From NCBI RefSeq assembly GCF_016862995.1, contig NZ_BOOA01000056.1, forward strand, positions 1-56,938: 56,938 nt of DNA, given 5' to 3'. Shown piece by piece: positions 9,925 to 17,949 of this stretch. Under the pieces are notes generated by a model. It made no database searches, had not been told where the DNA came from, and saw only the letters and a list, made by a program, of their open reading frames with translations. Every line of letters starts with the position of its first letter. Position 1 is the first letter of the stretch. A program made the position numbers and the translations under genes. The stretch is from Acrocarpospora phusangensis. Lineage in GTDB: Bacteria; Actinomycetota; Actinomycetes; Streptosporangiales; Streptosporangiaceae.

Positions 9925-10620
9925 GTGACCTCCGTTGTTTGCCTCCGAGGCGTGGCCGGGCATCTGACCAGGGTGGATGTCGGCGGTCGTGACCTGCTGC
10001 CGCCCGCGATCCTGACGCTCACCGTGGTGAGCGGCCTGGTCGACGCGGTCAGCTTCCTGGGGCTCGGAAACGTGTTCACGTCGGCCATGACCGGCAACAT
10101 CGTCCTCCTCGGCCTGGCCCTCGGCGGCGCCTCCGGCTTCGCGGTCGGCCCCCCGCTCGTGGCCGCCGTGGCGTACGTGGCCGGGGTCTTCGCTGGAGGC
10201 TTCATCGGCCGCACCGGACCCAGGTGGCTGCGGATCGCCCTGGCCGCCGAGACGCTGCTCCTGGCCGTCGCCGGTCTGCTGGGCTTCGCGAAGGTCTCCC
10301 CGTACGCGGTGATCGTGACCCTCGCCCTGGCCATGGGCATGCGCAACGTCACCACCCACCAGCTCGACGTGCCCGACCTCAAGAACACCACGGTGATGAC
10401 CACCACGGTCACCACCATGATCATCAGCTTGCCGGTGGTCGGCGGGAGCCACCGCAACGTCTGGCGGCTGCTCGCCTCCGTGCTGGCCCTCGTCTGCGGC
10501 ACGACCGTCGGCGCCTGGCTCGTCGACCACCACGGCATCGGCTGGCCCCTCCTGCTCTCCGCCGTCCCCATCGCCGTGCTGACCGCCCTCCTCTGGCGGT
10601 ACGCGGACCCGCACGGCTAG
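9925..10620 (+). CDS. DUF1275 (YoaK-type) integral membrane protein
   Basis: 231 residues if it starts at GTG 9925; GTG codons at 9952 and 9973 are also in frame and possible, the last one being closest to the family start (GGRDLLPPAILTLTVVSGLVDAVSFL). The family signature GLVDAVSFLGLGNVFTSAMTGNIVLLG is followed by about six hydrophobic segments. The membrane part also has a conserved-looking GMRNVTTHQLDVPDLKNTTVMTTT. DUF1275 proteins are uncharacterised inner-membrane proteins, possibly transporters. The stop TAG is embedded in a 4-base overlap (CTAG) with the stop of the convergent sigma-factor fusion gene. Confidence 0.85.
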   Translation: MTSVVCLRGVAGHLTRVDVGGRDLLPPAILTLTVVSGLVDAVSFLGLGNVFTSAMTGNIVLLGLALGGASGFAVGPPLVAAVAYVAGVFAGGFIGRTGPRWLRIALAAETLLLAVAGLLGFAKVSPYAVIVTLALAMGMRNVTTHQLDVPDLKNTTVMTTTVTTMIISLPVVGGSHRNVWRLLASVLALVCGTTVGAWLVDHHGIGWPLLLSAVPIAVLTALLWRYADPHG

Positions 10621-12440
10621 CGGACGTTCTGGAACGCCTCCCCGGATCTGGTGGGGGTGCCGTCCTCGTGGAACAGGCCGCTGCCGGGTTTGCCAGCGGT
10701 GGCGGGGAGGCCGAACCAGGCGTAGCGGTGGACGTACGGGAGGGTGGAGAGCATGCGGGTGGAGGCGGTGAGGAAGGCGGCCTGTTCGGCGTCGGAGGCG
10801 TACGTGGAGTTGCCGTCGCTGAAGTCGATCAGGGCGTACTCGGTCAGCCAGATGGGCTTGCCGTACCGTTTGTGGACCGCCGCCAGGTACGACTTCAGGT
10901 GCGACACCGCCGGCTGGGTGCGGAAGTCGGAGCCGTACCAGTGGAGGGTGATGAAGTCGACGCGGTAGCCGCGCTCCTTGGCGCCCTTCATGAAACGGTC
11001 GAGCCAGCTGCCGGGGGTGTCGCCGCCGAAGGCCACGCCGGGGCTGCCGAGGATGCGGCCGGCCTTCATGAGCTTGGGCCAGTGGGAGAGGGCCTCCTCC
11101 ACGGACATGTTGGCCTGGGAGGCCAGGTCGGGCTCGTTGAAGCTGAGCAGGTAGGGACCCGCGCTCCTGGCCTGGGCGAGGGCTCCGGGGTTGACGTTCT
11201 CGGCGGCTCTGATCATCGGGACGAACTGGGTGTTCGCCGGGGTGGTGATGCCGTCGTGGTGGCTGGCCCAGGTGTAGTACCAGCTCGTCTTGGACCGGGC
11301 GAGCCCCTGGCTGACGTTGGGGGCGTTCCAGACGGCCACGCCCTTCTTGCCGGACGGCGCGGCGGCGACGCTCGCCGGTGACTCCTCGGGCTTGGCCGCG
11401 ATGACGCGGTCGAGCGTGGGGGACGACCGGGGCGAGGGCGAGAACGACGGGGGCGGCGCGGCGGAGGTGGTCACGGGGGCCGCCTGCGCGGGCGGCTTCT
11501 CCGGGGGCGGCATCACCTGGGTGACGACCAGGGTGCTGATCGCGATCGTGGCCACCCCGGCGGTCGCCGCGATGGCGGTCTTGCCGCGCGGGGTCAGCGT
11601 GTGGGCGAGGGTGTGGGAGACGGTCGCGTACTCGATCGGGGGCGGGGAGACGAGCATCGCGAAGCCGACCGGGATCGGGATGAGCGGCAGGCCGGCGAGC
11701 AGGCGGTCCAGGGGGATCAGCCCCCGGGTGTGGGGGGTGCAGTTGGAGCAGTCCCGGACGTGGCGGGCGAACCGTTTGCGCCAGAGCGGCGTCGGCACGC
11801 CGTCCCAGTCCCACATGAGGCCGCGCAGGTCGGCGCACCCGGCCGCGTTCCCCAGCGCCCGTACGACCATGTGCGCGGTCTGCACCTGGTCCTTCATGCG
11901 CTGGACCCGGACCGCGGCATGCCGTGCCGACAGTCCCAGCGCGCTCGCCAGGTCGGCCCGCCCCAGCTCGCCGGTCTCCTCCAGCCACCAGAGCGCCAGC
12001 AGGGCCCGGTCGTCGTTGTCCAGCCACCGGGTGGCCTCGGCGACCTCGCGCCGCTGGTCGGTCAGGCCGAGCTGGAGGATGGTGACCATCGCGAAGTCGG
12101 AGGCGGGATCCGGCAGCTCGGTCGCCGTGTCCAGGTCCGCCGTGCGGTGGTTCTCCGACCGCCGGTCCTGCTCGTGGTCGCGCACCTGCCGTACGGCGAT
12201 CGCCACCAGCCACGACCGGTACGCGGACAGGTCGCGGAGCCCGGGCAGACCCCGCACGACCCGGATCAGGGTCTCCTGGACGACGTCGTCCACGTCCGTG
12301 TGGCCGTTGAGGGCGCGGCCCACGATGTTGTAGAGCAGCGGGAGCGAGTCGGCGACCAGGGCGTCCAGCGCCCGCTGGTCCCCGTTCCTGGCGGCCTCGA
12401 TCAGCGCCGTGTCCGGCCCGCTTCTGAGTTGACTCGCCAT
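10617..12440 (-). CDS. ECF sigma factor fused to zinc-binding anti-sigma segment, membrane helix and extracytoplasmic glycoside hydrolase
   Basis: 607 residues from ATG 12440 (MASQLRSG). Order of parts: sigma region 2 (about 10-85, with DVDDVVQETLIRVVRGL), sigma region 4 (about 125-185, a HTH with LASALGLSARHAAVRVQRMK), a zinc-binding anti-sigma motif H227-x3-C231-x2-C234, one hydrophobic helix at about 284-306, a Pro/Ser linker, then an Asl1/GH128-like catalytic core from about 366. The hydrolase has FNEPD near residue 435 and WLTEYALID near 531, the expected acid/base and nucleophile glutamates of a clan-A beta-glucan hydrolase. The topology puts the sigma part in the cytoplasm and the hydrolase outside. 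Family fusions of this sort are known among ECF sigma groups; its target genes are unknown. Confidence 0.85.
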   Translation of the reverse strand: MASQLRSGPDTALIEAARNGDQRALDALVADSLPLLYNIVGRALNGHTDVDDVVQETLIRVVRGLPGLRDLSAYRSWLVAIAVRQVRDHEQDRRSENHRTADLDTATELPDPASDFAMVTILQLGLTDQRREVAEATRWLDNDDRALLALWWLEETGELGRADLASALGLSARHAAVRVQRMKDQVQTAHMVVRALGNAAGCADLRGLMWDWDGVPTPLWRKRFARHVRDCSNCTPHTRGLIPLDRLLAGLPLIPIPVGFAMLVSPPPIEYATVSHTLAHTLTPRGKTAIAATAGVATIAISTLVVTQVMPPPEKPPAQAAPVTTSAAPPPSFSPSPRSSPTLDRVIAAKPEESPASVAAAPSGKKGVAVWNAPNVSQGLARSKTSWYYTWASHHDGITTPANTQFVPMIRAAENVNPGALAQARSAGPYLLSFNEPDLASQANMSVEEALSHWPKLMKAGRILGSPGVAFGGDTPGSWLDRFMKGAKERGYRVDFITLHWYGSDFRTQPAVSHLKSYLAAVHKRYGKPIWLTEYALIDFSDGNSTYASDAEQAAFLTASTRMLSTLPYVHRYAWFGLPATAGKPGSGLFHEDGTPTRSGEAFQNVR

Positions 12441-12864
12441 CGGCCCCCGCTTCCCTCGGCTTCCCGTCCTACTACCGGAGACGCCCCCGAAGCAGGCCAG
12501 ATAACAAAATTTCGGAATTTGTGTTGTCCGGCGTTGCCGGCGGGGTCTCCGAGTACAAGGGGCGACGGGCACATCCCACAGGCCCGCATCCCGCCACCCA
12601 TCGCCCCCGACTCCTCATCGCCCTCGGACAAAGGACCTCATCCGTAAATGAGTGAGACCAGTATCAGAGTTTCCCGCCTCGCGGCGACCCCTCGGCCCGC
12701 GGCGGCCCGCGAGCGCTTCCACGCCTGGCCCGAGCGGGAGCGGGAGTGCCGCATCCTCCCGGGCCGTGAAGTGCGGTCCTGACGGCACCGCCTGATCAGT
12801 CCACCCCTCCCGGCGGGGTCCGGAGCGCTCCCGGGCCCCGCCTCACCCCATCGCTAGGTGCGCC
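12441..12864. other. Intergenic region upstream of the sigma-factor fusion
   Basis: 424 bases between the divergent sigma fusion and the DUF305-type lipoprotein. It contains AAATTTCGGAATTT (about 12508-12521), an imperfect AT-rich palindrome about 70 bases upstream of the sigma gene start that could be part of its promoter or operator, and GC-rich inverted stretches near 12810-12840 just before the lipoprotein gene. A 44-codon open frame at 12648-12782 is listed separately. No RNA gene recognised. Confidence 0.5.
12648..12782 (+). CDS. Possible small ORF (44 residues), unrecognised
   Basis: ATG 12648 opens a 44-residue frame ending at TGA 12780-12782, with AAAGGAC some 12 bases upstream. The predicted peptide is Arg/Glu-rich (for example RERFHAWPEREREC) with one cysteine and no membrane segment. 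Third codon positions are mostly G or C after the first eight codons. I do not recognise it and it may be a chance frame in a GC-rich spacer. Confidence 0.2.
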   Translation: MSETSIRVSRLAATPRPAAARERFHAWPERERECRILPGREVRS

Positions 12865-13446
12865 ATGAGACTGCCGGTCGTCGCAACATCCGCACTCGCC
12901 TGCCTACTGGTGACCGCCTGCTCCGGTGCCCGGGCGGCGGCGCCCCCACCCGCACCGCCGACGGCGGTCCAGTCCGCGGTCTCCGCGGAGCCCGGGAGCT
13001 ACAACGCCACCGACGTCGCCTGGCTGCAACTGGTCATCCCGATGACCGAGCAGGCCCTCGATCTCATGGACACGACCGCCACGAAGACGTCCAACCCGCG
13101 CGTCGTCCAGCTGGCCGCGGATATCGCCGCCGACCACAGGACGCAGCTGACCCAACTGCGCGACCTGCTGCGCCGCAGCGGCAACGGCGAGACCGACATC
13201 CACGACGGCCACGACCTCCCCGGCATCGTCACCCCGGACGACCTGCTGCTCGTCACCAAGACCCGGGGCCCCGCCTTCGACCGCCTGTTCGCCCAGCACA
13301 TCGGCGACTACCTCCGCCAGTCCGTCCTGGTGGCCAAGGGCGAGCAGGACTCCGGCGCAGACCCGGCCACCAAGTCCTTCGCCGCGAGCCTGTCGGCCGC
13401 CCGCAAGGCCCAGCTCGCCCGGCTCACCGGGAACGGCCCCGCATGA
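12865..13446 (+). CDS. DUF305/DUF4142-like lipoprotein
   Basis: 193 residues from ATG 12865. A lipoprotein signal peptide ends in the lipobox LVTAC, followed by a Pro/Ala linker. The mature part is helical and ferritin-like in pattern: DVAWLQLVIPMTEQALDLMDTTATKTSNPRVVQLAADIAADHRTQLTQLRDLL. This matches DUF305-type proteins, although the His-rich motif of the family (seen in the paralogue at 17404) is reduced to HDGHDLPG. It is lipid-anchored at the outer face of the membrane. The stop overlaps the start of the ferric-reductase-like gene (ATGA 13443-13446), so both are co-translated; a role in metal or redox handling is inference. Confidence 0.75.
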   Translation: MRLPVVATSALACLLVTACSGARAAAPPPAPPTAVQSAVSAEPGSYNATDVAWLQLVIPMTEQALDLMDTTATKTSNPRVVQLAADIAADHRTQLTQLRDLLRRSGNGETDIHDGHDLPGIVTPDDLLLVTKTRGPAFDRLFAQHIGDYLRQSVLVAKGEQDSGADPATKSFAASLSAARKAQLARLTGNGPA

Positions 13447-15011
13447 CCGCGGTCTCCGGCCGCCGCCCGGCCTCGCGCCAGGTCAACGCCGAAGCCGCCG
13501 AAGCCACCGAAGCCGCCGAAGCTACCGTCGTGAGCGCGGCCGCCCGCAGGCGGCGCTCGGCCTCACGTGCCGTGCGCGCCGCTGCCGCCGACCCCGCCGT
13601 CGTGAGCGCGGCCGCCCGCAGGCGGCGCTCGGGCTCGCGCGCCGAAGCCGCCGGAGCCGCCGATGCCGCCGGAGCCGCTGCCGTCCGTCCGGCCGCCCGC
13701 AGGCGGCGCACCCCCCCGCCTCCCGTCCACGCCAACCCCACCGCCGTCCTGTTCGCGGTGTACGCCGGCGCGGTGGCCGCCACCGCGGGCCCCTGGCTGG
13801 ACCTCTTCTCGGTCGACGGCGCCGCCGCCTGGTTCGCCTGGCTGGGCAGACTCTCCGGCCTGCTCGCCGGGTACGCCTGCGCCATCCTGCTCGGCCTGAT
13901 GGCCCGGCTGCCCTTCCTCGACCGCGGCGTGGGCACCGACCGCCTGGCCCGCTGGCACGCCATGGGCGGACGCTGGACGATCATCCTGTCCGTCGTGCAC
14001 ATGGTCTGCGTCGTCGCCGCCCGCGCCGTCGAGTCCGGCCTGGCCGAGGCCACGATCCGCCTGCTGGCGGACGGCGAGGGGATCTGGGAGGCGACCCTCG
14101 GGCTCGTCCTGCTCATCGGCGTCGGCGTCGTGTCCGCCCGGGGCGTCCGGCGGCTGATGCGCTACGAGATCTGGCACTACCTGCACTTCTTCACCTACGT
14201 CGCGGTCTTCGCGGCGTTCTCCCACCAGCTCACCGGCCCCGACTTCGCCGGCGGCGGCCTGGCCTGGCTGCTCTGGGTGACGCTCTACCTCGCCGTCGCC
14301 GCCTCCCTCTTCTGGTGCCGCTTCCTCACCCCCGTACGGCGCGCGCTCCGCCACCGGCTGCGCATCACCGAGGTCCGGTGGGAGTCGCCGAGCGTCGTGT
14401 CGGTGTACCTGTCCGGGGCGTACCTGCACGAGCTGGGCGCCGAGCCGGGGCAGTTCTTCCGGTGGCGGTTCCTCGCGCCGGGCATGTGGTTCACGGCCAA
14501 CCCGTACTCGCTGTCGGCGCCCGTCAATCCGCGCTATCTGCGCATCACCGTCAAGGCCGTCGGCGACCACAGCCGGGCGCTGGCACGGCTGCGGCCGGGC
14601 ACCCGGGTCATGGCCGAAGGCCCGTACGGCGCGCTCACCGGCGCGCGGCGGCGCAGCGAGCAGGTCCTGCTGATCGCCGGCGGGGTGGGCATCAGTCCGC
14701 TGCGCACCCTCTTCGAGACGCTGCCCGGCAAGCTCACGCTCGTCTACATGGCCAGGAGCGAGGAGGACCTGGTCCTGCGCGAGGAGCTCGACGCGATCGC
14801 CGCCGGGCGCGGCGCCACCGTGTTCTACACCCTGGACGAGACCCGCGTGGTCCCGCTCACCGGCCGCGCGCTCCGCGTGCTGGTTCCCGGGCTGGCCGAC
14901 CACGACGTCTACATCTGCGGGCCCACCGGCATGACGATGGCCGCCAGGAACGCCCTCCGACGTGCGGGAGTGCCCGGCCGCAGGATCCACCTCGAATGCT
15001 TCGACTTCTGA
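13443..15011 (+). CDS. Ferric reductase-like flavocytochrome (transmembrane heme + FAD/NAD(P)H domains)
   Basis: 522 residues from ATG 13443. Residues 1-95 are an Ala/Arg-rich low-complexity tail with internal repeats. Residues about 100-295 hold six hydrophobic segments with paired histidines (RWHAMGGRWTIILSVVHMV and EIWHYLHFFTYVAVFAAFSHQL) that should bind two b-type hemes. From about 300 a ferredoxin-NADP reductase module follows: FAD motif NPYSLS, then GPYG, NAD(P) motif AGGVGISPLRTLFE, YICGPTGM and a terminal ECFDF. It transfers electrons from cytosolic NAD(P)H across the membrane to an outside acceptor such as ferric iron, copper or oxygen. Coupled to the lipoprotein gene before it. Confidence 0.88.
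   Translation: MTAVSGRRPASRQVNAEAAEATEAAEATVVSAAARRRRSASRAVRAAAADPAVVSAAARRRRSGSRAEAAGAADAAGAAAVRPAARRRRTPPPPVHANPTAVLFAVYAGAVAATAGPWLDLFSVDGAAAWFAWLGRLSGLLAGYACAILLGLMARLPFLDRGVGTDRLARWHAMGGRWTIILSVVHMVCVVAARAVESGLAEATIRLLADGEGIWEATLGLVLLIGVGVVSARGVRRLMRYEIWHYLHFFTYVAVFAAFSHQLTGPDFAGGGLAWLLWVTLYLAVAASLFWCRFLTPVRRALRHRLRITEVRWESPSVVSVYLSGAYLHELGAEPGQFFRWRFLAPGMWFTANPYSLSAPVNPRYLRITVKAVGDHSRALARLRPGTRVMAEGPYGALTGARRRSEQVLLIAGGVGISPLRTLFETLPGKLTLVYMARSEEDLVLREELDAIAAGRGATVFYTLDETRVVPLTGRALRVLVPGLADHDVYICGPTGMTMAARNALRRAGVPGRRIHLECFDF
13526..13633 (+). repeat. Coding tandem repeat, two identical 36-bp units 72 bp apart
   Basis: A 36-base unit (starts CCGTCGTGAGCGCGGCCG) occurs identically at 13526-13561 and 13598-13633, and its GGCCGCCCGCAGGCGGCGC core recurs at 13691-13709. 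The period is 72 bases, exactly 24 codons, so the reading frame is preserved and the protein repeats VVSAAARRRRSxSRA. The unit is itself palindromic around GCCGCCCGCAGGCGGC. Likely variable in copy number between strains. Confidence 0.8.
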
Positions 15012-15226
15012 ACAAGATCCTGACTCATGTTTCCTTAAGCCTCGCTTGAGCTTTAGTTAATGTCACAAACTAGTGAAGACCGCTAGGTTACGGAAATCGC
15101 AGGCCATCGCCCCTGGCAGCCACGATCTGCCGGTCCCGTCACCTGGGCGATGGTGTCGCACGACATTTCCGTACTTGACATGTGCCTTGACCTGCGCGAG
15201 GCCCTCCGCCGGAAAGGCGTGATTAC

Positions 15227-16303
15227 GTGACGAAACAAAGGATCTTGGCGTGGTTCGCCGCCCTGCTGATGGCGGGCGCATTGGCGACGATCCTGCCAAC
15301 CTCCCCGGCCAGCGCCGCCGCCTGCGCGGCCCCGTGGAGCGCCAGCCAGGTGTACTGGGGCGGGACGACGGTCTCCCACAACGGCCGCAACTGGCTCGCC
15401 AAGTGGTGGACCCAGAACGAGGCGCCCCCCGGCACCACGGGTGTCTGGGCCGACCAGGGTTCCTGTGGCGGCACCACCAACCCGCCCCCGGGCACCTGCA
15501 ACCACCCCAACTGGCAGGCCGGCACCTGGTACCCGGCGGGCAGCATCGTCCGCTACACCAACGGCCAGTACTACGTCGCCGAGCATGACAACCCGGGCTA
15601 CGACCCTATCATCAGCACCTGGTACTGGGACCCGTACACCTGCGGTGGCTCCACCCCGCCGCCCACAAACCCGCCGCCCTCGGGCGGGTTCGTCGTCTCC
15701 GAGGCTCAGTTCAACCAGATGTTCCCTGGCCGGAACTCGTTCTACACCTACAGCGGCCTGGTGGCGGCGCTCAGCGCGTACCCGGGATTCGCGAAGACCG
15801 GCAGCGACACGGTCCGCAGGCAGGAGGCGGCGGCGTTCCTGGCGAACGTGAGCCACGAGACCGGCGGCCTGGTGCACATCGTCGAGCAGAACACCGCGAA
15901 CTACCCGCACTACTGCGACACCAGCCAGTCCTACGGCTGCCCGGCCGGGCAGGCCGCCTACTACGGGCGCGGCCCGATCCAGCTGAGCTGGAACTTCAAC
16001 TACAAGGCGGCGGGTGACGCGCTCGGCCTCAACCTGCTGGGCAACCCCTGGCTGGTGCAGAACGACGCCGCCGTGGCGTGGAAGACCGCGCTCTGGTACT
16101 GGAACACCCAGAGCGGGCCCGGCACGATGACCCCGCACAACGCGATGGTCAACGGCGCCGGCTTCGGGCAGACCATCCGGAGCATCAACGGCAGCCTCGA
16201 ATGCGACGGCCGCAACCCCGCCCAGGTGCAGAGCCGGGTCAGCAAGTACCAGAGCTTCGTCCAGATCCTGGGGACGACGCCCGGTGCCAACCTGAGCTGC
16301 TGA
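15227..16303 (+). CDS. Secreted GH19 chitinase with two CBM5/12 modules
   Basis: 358 residues from GTG 15227, with GGAAAGG upstream. A Sec signal peptide ends around PASAAA (residue 31). Two aromatic-rich chitin-binding modules follow: APWSASQVYWGGTTVSHNGRNW and, after a short Pro linker, HPNWQAGTWYPAGSIVRYTNGQYYVAEH. After a second linker comes a compact GH19 domain: VSEAQFNQMFPGRNSFYTY, catalytic Glu in NVSHETGG, second acidic region IVEQN, and GRGPIQLSWNFNY, ending NPAQVQSRV. It hydrolyses chitin outside the cell. It lies next to the LPMO gene, a pairing that speeds up attack on crystalline chitin. Confidence 0.92.
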   Translation: MTKQRILAWFAALLMAGALATILPTSPASAAACAAPWSASQVYWGGTTVSHNGRNWLAKWWTQNEAPPGTTGVWADQGSCGGTTNPPPGTCNHPNWQAGTWYPAGSIVRYTNGQYYVAEHDNPGYDPIISTWYWDPYTCGGSTPPPTNPPPSGGFVVSEAQFNQMFPGRNSFYTYSGLVAALSAYPGFAKTGSDTVRRQEAAAFLANVSHETGGLVHIVEQNTANYPHYCDTSQSYGCPAGQAAYYGRGPIQLSWNFNYKAAGDALGLNLLGNPWLVQNDAAVAWKTALWYWNTQSGPGTMTPHNAMVNGAGFGQTIRSINGSLECDGRNPAQVQSRVSKYQSFVQILGTTPGANLSC

Positions 16304-16347
16304 AGTCTCCCCTTGCGCCTTCCCGAAGGCTCAGGGATAGTCAATTC

Positions 16348-16363
16348 TTAGGAAGGTTTCCTT
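16348..16363. promoter_or_regulatory. Near-palindrome AGGAAGGTTTCCT upstream of the LPMO gene
   Basis: AGGAA and TTTCCT form an imperfect palindrome (16350-16362) about 120 bases before the LPMO start. Palindromes of the form TTAGGAAA-TTTCCTAA have been reported as operators of ROK-type repressors in front of chitosanase and similar polysaccharide-degradation genes in streptomycetes (from memory). A half-site GTTTCCTTA also lies at 15029-15037, upstream of the chitinase. Co-regulation is inferred. Confidence 0.4.
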
Positions 16364-16479
16364 TTAGTAGAGCTGTAGCTGGCGGCGTCACCCCGCACGG
16401 CAAAAGCGAACCTTCGTCATCGGGCACGGCAACCCCCAGTGCCCGCGTACCCGGAAGACCTCCCAAGGAGGAAAGTCAG

Positions 16480-17337
16480 GTGTACTTACGAAACAGGGTG
16501 GCGTCCGCCGCCGTCGGTCTGCTGACCGGCACGATCCTGGTGGCCCTGCCGGCGACCCCGGCCAGCGCCCACGGCACGATGTCCAACCCCCCGAGCCGCG
16601 TCTACGTCTGCAAGAACGAAGGCCCGGAGAACCCCCAATCGAACGCGTGCAAGGCCGCCGTCGCCGCCGGCGGAACCCAGGCGTTCTACGACTGGAACGA
16701 GGTCTCGCTGCTGGAGGTCGGCGGCCAGCACCAGGCGTTCGTTCCCAACGGCAAGCTGTGCAGCGCCGGCCGTGACAAGTACCGCGGCCTCGACCTGGCC
16801 CGCTCCGACTGGCCGGCCACCAACTTCTCGTCGGGCCCGCGGACCATCACCTACCACGCCACGGCGCCCCACGCGAACAGCAACTTCTCCTTCTACATCA
16901 CCCGCGCCGGGTGGAACCCCACGATGCCGTTGAACTGGTCGGACCTGGTGCACATCCAGACGTTCAACAACCAGAACCCGACCACCTTCACCAACTGGAC
17001 GATCAACATCCCGCAGCGGACCGGTCGTCACATCCTGTACTCGATCTGGCAGCGCGTGGTCGGCAGCAACGAGGCCTTCTACACCTGCTCCGACGTCAAC
17101 TTCGGCGGCAGCAACCCGCCCCCGACGACCCCGACCCCGACTCCCACCCCGCCGCCGCCCTCGCCGAGCCCGACGCCCAGCCAGCCGCCGGCCGGCGGAA
17201 CCTGGGCCGCCGGCGTCTTCTACGCCGTGGGCGCGCAGGTCACCTACGCGGGCGTCCGTTACCAGTGCCTCCAGCAGCACACCTCGCTGACGGGCTGGGA
17301 ACCGCCCAACGTGCCCGCCCTCTGGCGCAGGCTCTGA
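16480..17337 (+). CDS. Secreted chitin-active lytic polysaccharide monooxygenase (AA10) with C-terminal CBM5/12
   Basis: 285 residues from GTG 16480, with a strong AAGGAGG 8-14 bases upstream. The signal peptide ends PASA at residue 30, exposing His31 as the mature N-terminus (HGTMSNPPSR), the first ligand of the copper histidine brace; the second is in the ITYHATAPHANSNFSFY region. The catalytic domain runs to about 215 and ends with FYTCSDVNF. A Pro/Thr/Ser linker joins it to a small CBM5/12 module (WAAGVFYAVGAQVTYAGVRYQC). The enzyme oxidatively cleaves crystalline chitin and needs copper and an electron donor. It follows the chitinase in the same direction. Confidence 0.93.
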   Translation: MYLRNRVASAAVGLLTGTILVALPATPASAHGTMSNPPSRVYVCKNEGPENPQSNACKAAVAAGGTQAFYDWNEVSLLEVGGQHQAFVPNGKLCSAGRDKYRGLDLARSDWPATNFSSGPRTITYHATAPHANSNFSFYITRAGWNPTMPLNWSDLVHIQTFNNQNPTTFTNWTINIPQRTGRHILYSIWQRVVGSNEAFYTCSDVNFGGSNPPPTTPTPTPTPPPPSPSPTPSQPPAGGTWAAGVFYAVGAQVTYAGVRYQCLQQHTSLTGWEPPNVPALWRRL

Positions 17338-17346
17338 ACAAGCGGT

Positions 17347-17375
17347 CCGCGCCCGGGTCCCGTACCCGGGCGCGG
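17347..17375 (+). terminator. GC-rich hairpin terminator after the LPMO gene
   Basis: CCGCGCCCGGGT (17347-17358) pairs perfectly with ACCCGGGCGCGG (17364-17375) around a 5-base loop, 10 bases after the LPMO stop. There is no T-run, as is common for actinomycete terminators. Confidence 0.7.
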
Positions 17376-17403
17376 TCCCGCGCTCCCCTGAGCTGGAGGA
17401 TTC

Positions 17404-17943
17404 ATGAGGCGGTACGCCCTGCTCGCGGCCCTGCTCCTGACGGGTTGCGGCGCCGTTGAGACCCCGTCGGCCGTCAACGCGTCCGACGTGATGTTCCTGC
17501 AGATGATGGTCGCCCACAACCAACAGGGCGTCGGCCTCGCCAAACTCGCCGAAGGCCGGGACGTACGGCCCGAGGTGCGCACGCTGGCGGCGGCGATGGG
17601 CTCCACCCAGAGCACCGAGGTCCAGCGCATGTCCCGATGGCTGGTGGAGTGGGACCAGCCCCTGACGGCGGCGCCGGACGAGCACGCCCACCACGGCGGC
17701 ATGCCGGAGACCACCAAGGCCGAACTGGCCCGCCTCCGCGACGCGCCCGACGCCGACTTCGAGAGCCGCCTGCTGAACACGATGATCGCCCACCAGGACG
17801 ACGCCATCCAGCTGGCCCGGTACGAGACCGGCGGCGGCACGAACCCGGGCGCGCTGGAGCTAGCGCGCCAGATCGACGTGTCGCGCAAGGCGCAGATCGA
17901 CTACATGCTCGGCCTGCTCGACAGTGCGCCCCGCAAGTCCTAG
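17404..17943 (+). CDS. DUF305 family lipoprotein
   Basis: 179 residues from ATG 17404, preceded by GGAGGA. The lipobox is LLTGC (residues 11-15). The family motifs are complete: FLQMMVAHNQQGVGLAKLA, a His-rich HAHHGGMPE, and the repeated MIAHQDDAIQLAR. DUF305 proteins are four-helix, ferritin-like, often encoded with copper-handling genes, and the histidines and methionines suggest metal binding at the outer membrane face. Its place after a copper-dependent LPMO suggests a link with copper supply, which is inference. Distant paralogue of the lipoprotein at 12865. Confidence 0.87.
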   Translation: MRRYALLAALLLTGCGAVETPSAVNASDVMFLQMMVAHNQQGVGLAKLAEGRDVRPEVRTLAAAMGSTQSTEVQRMSRWLVEWDQPLTAAPDEHAHHGGMPETTKAELARLRDAPDADFESRLLNTMIAHQDDAIQLARYETGGGTNPGALELARQIDVSRKAQIDYMLGLLDSAPRKS

Positions 17944-17949
17944 ACCGCC

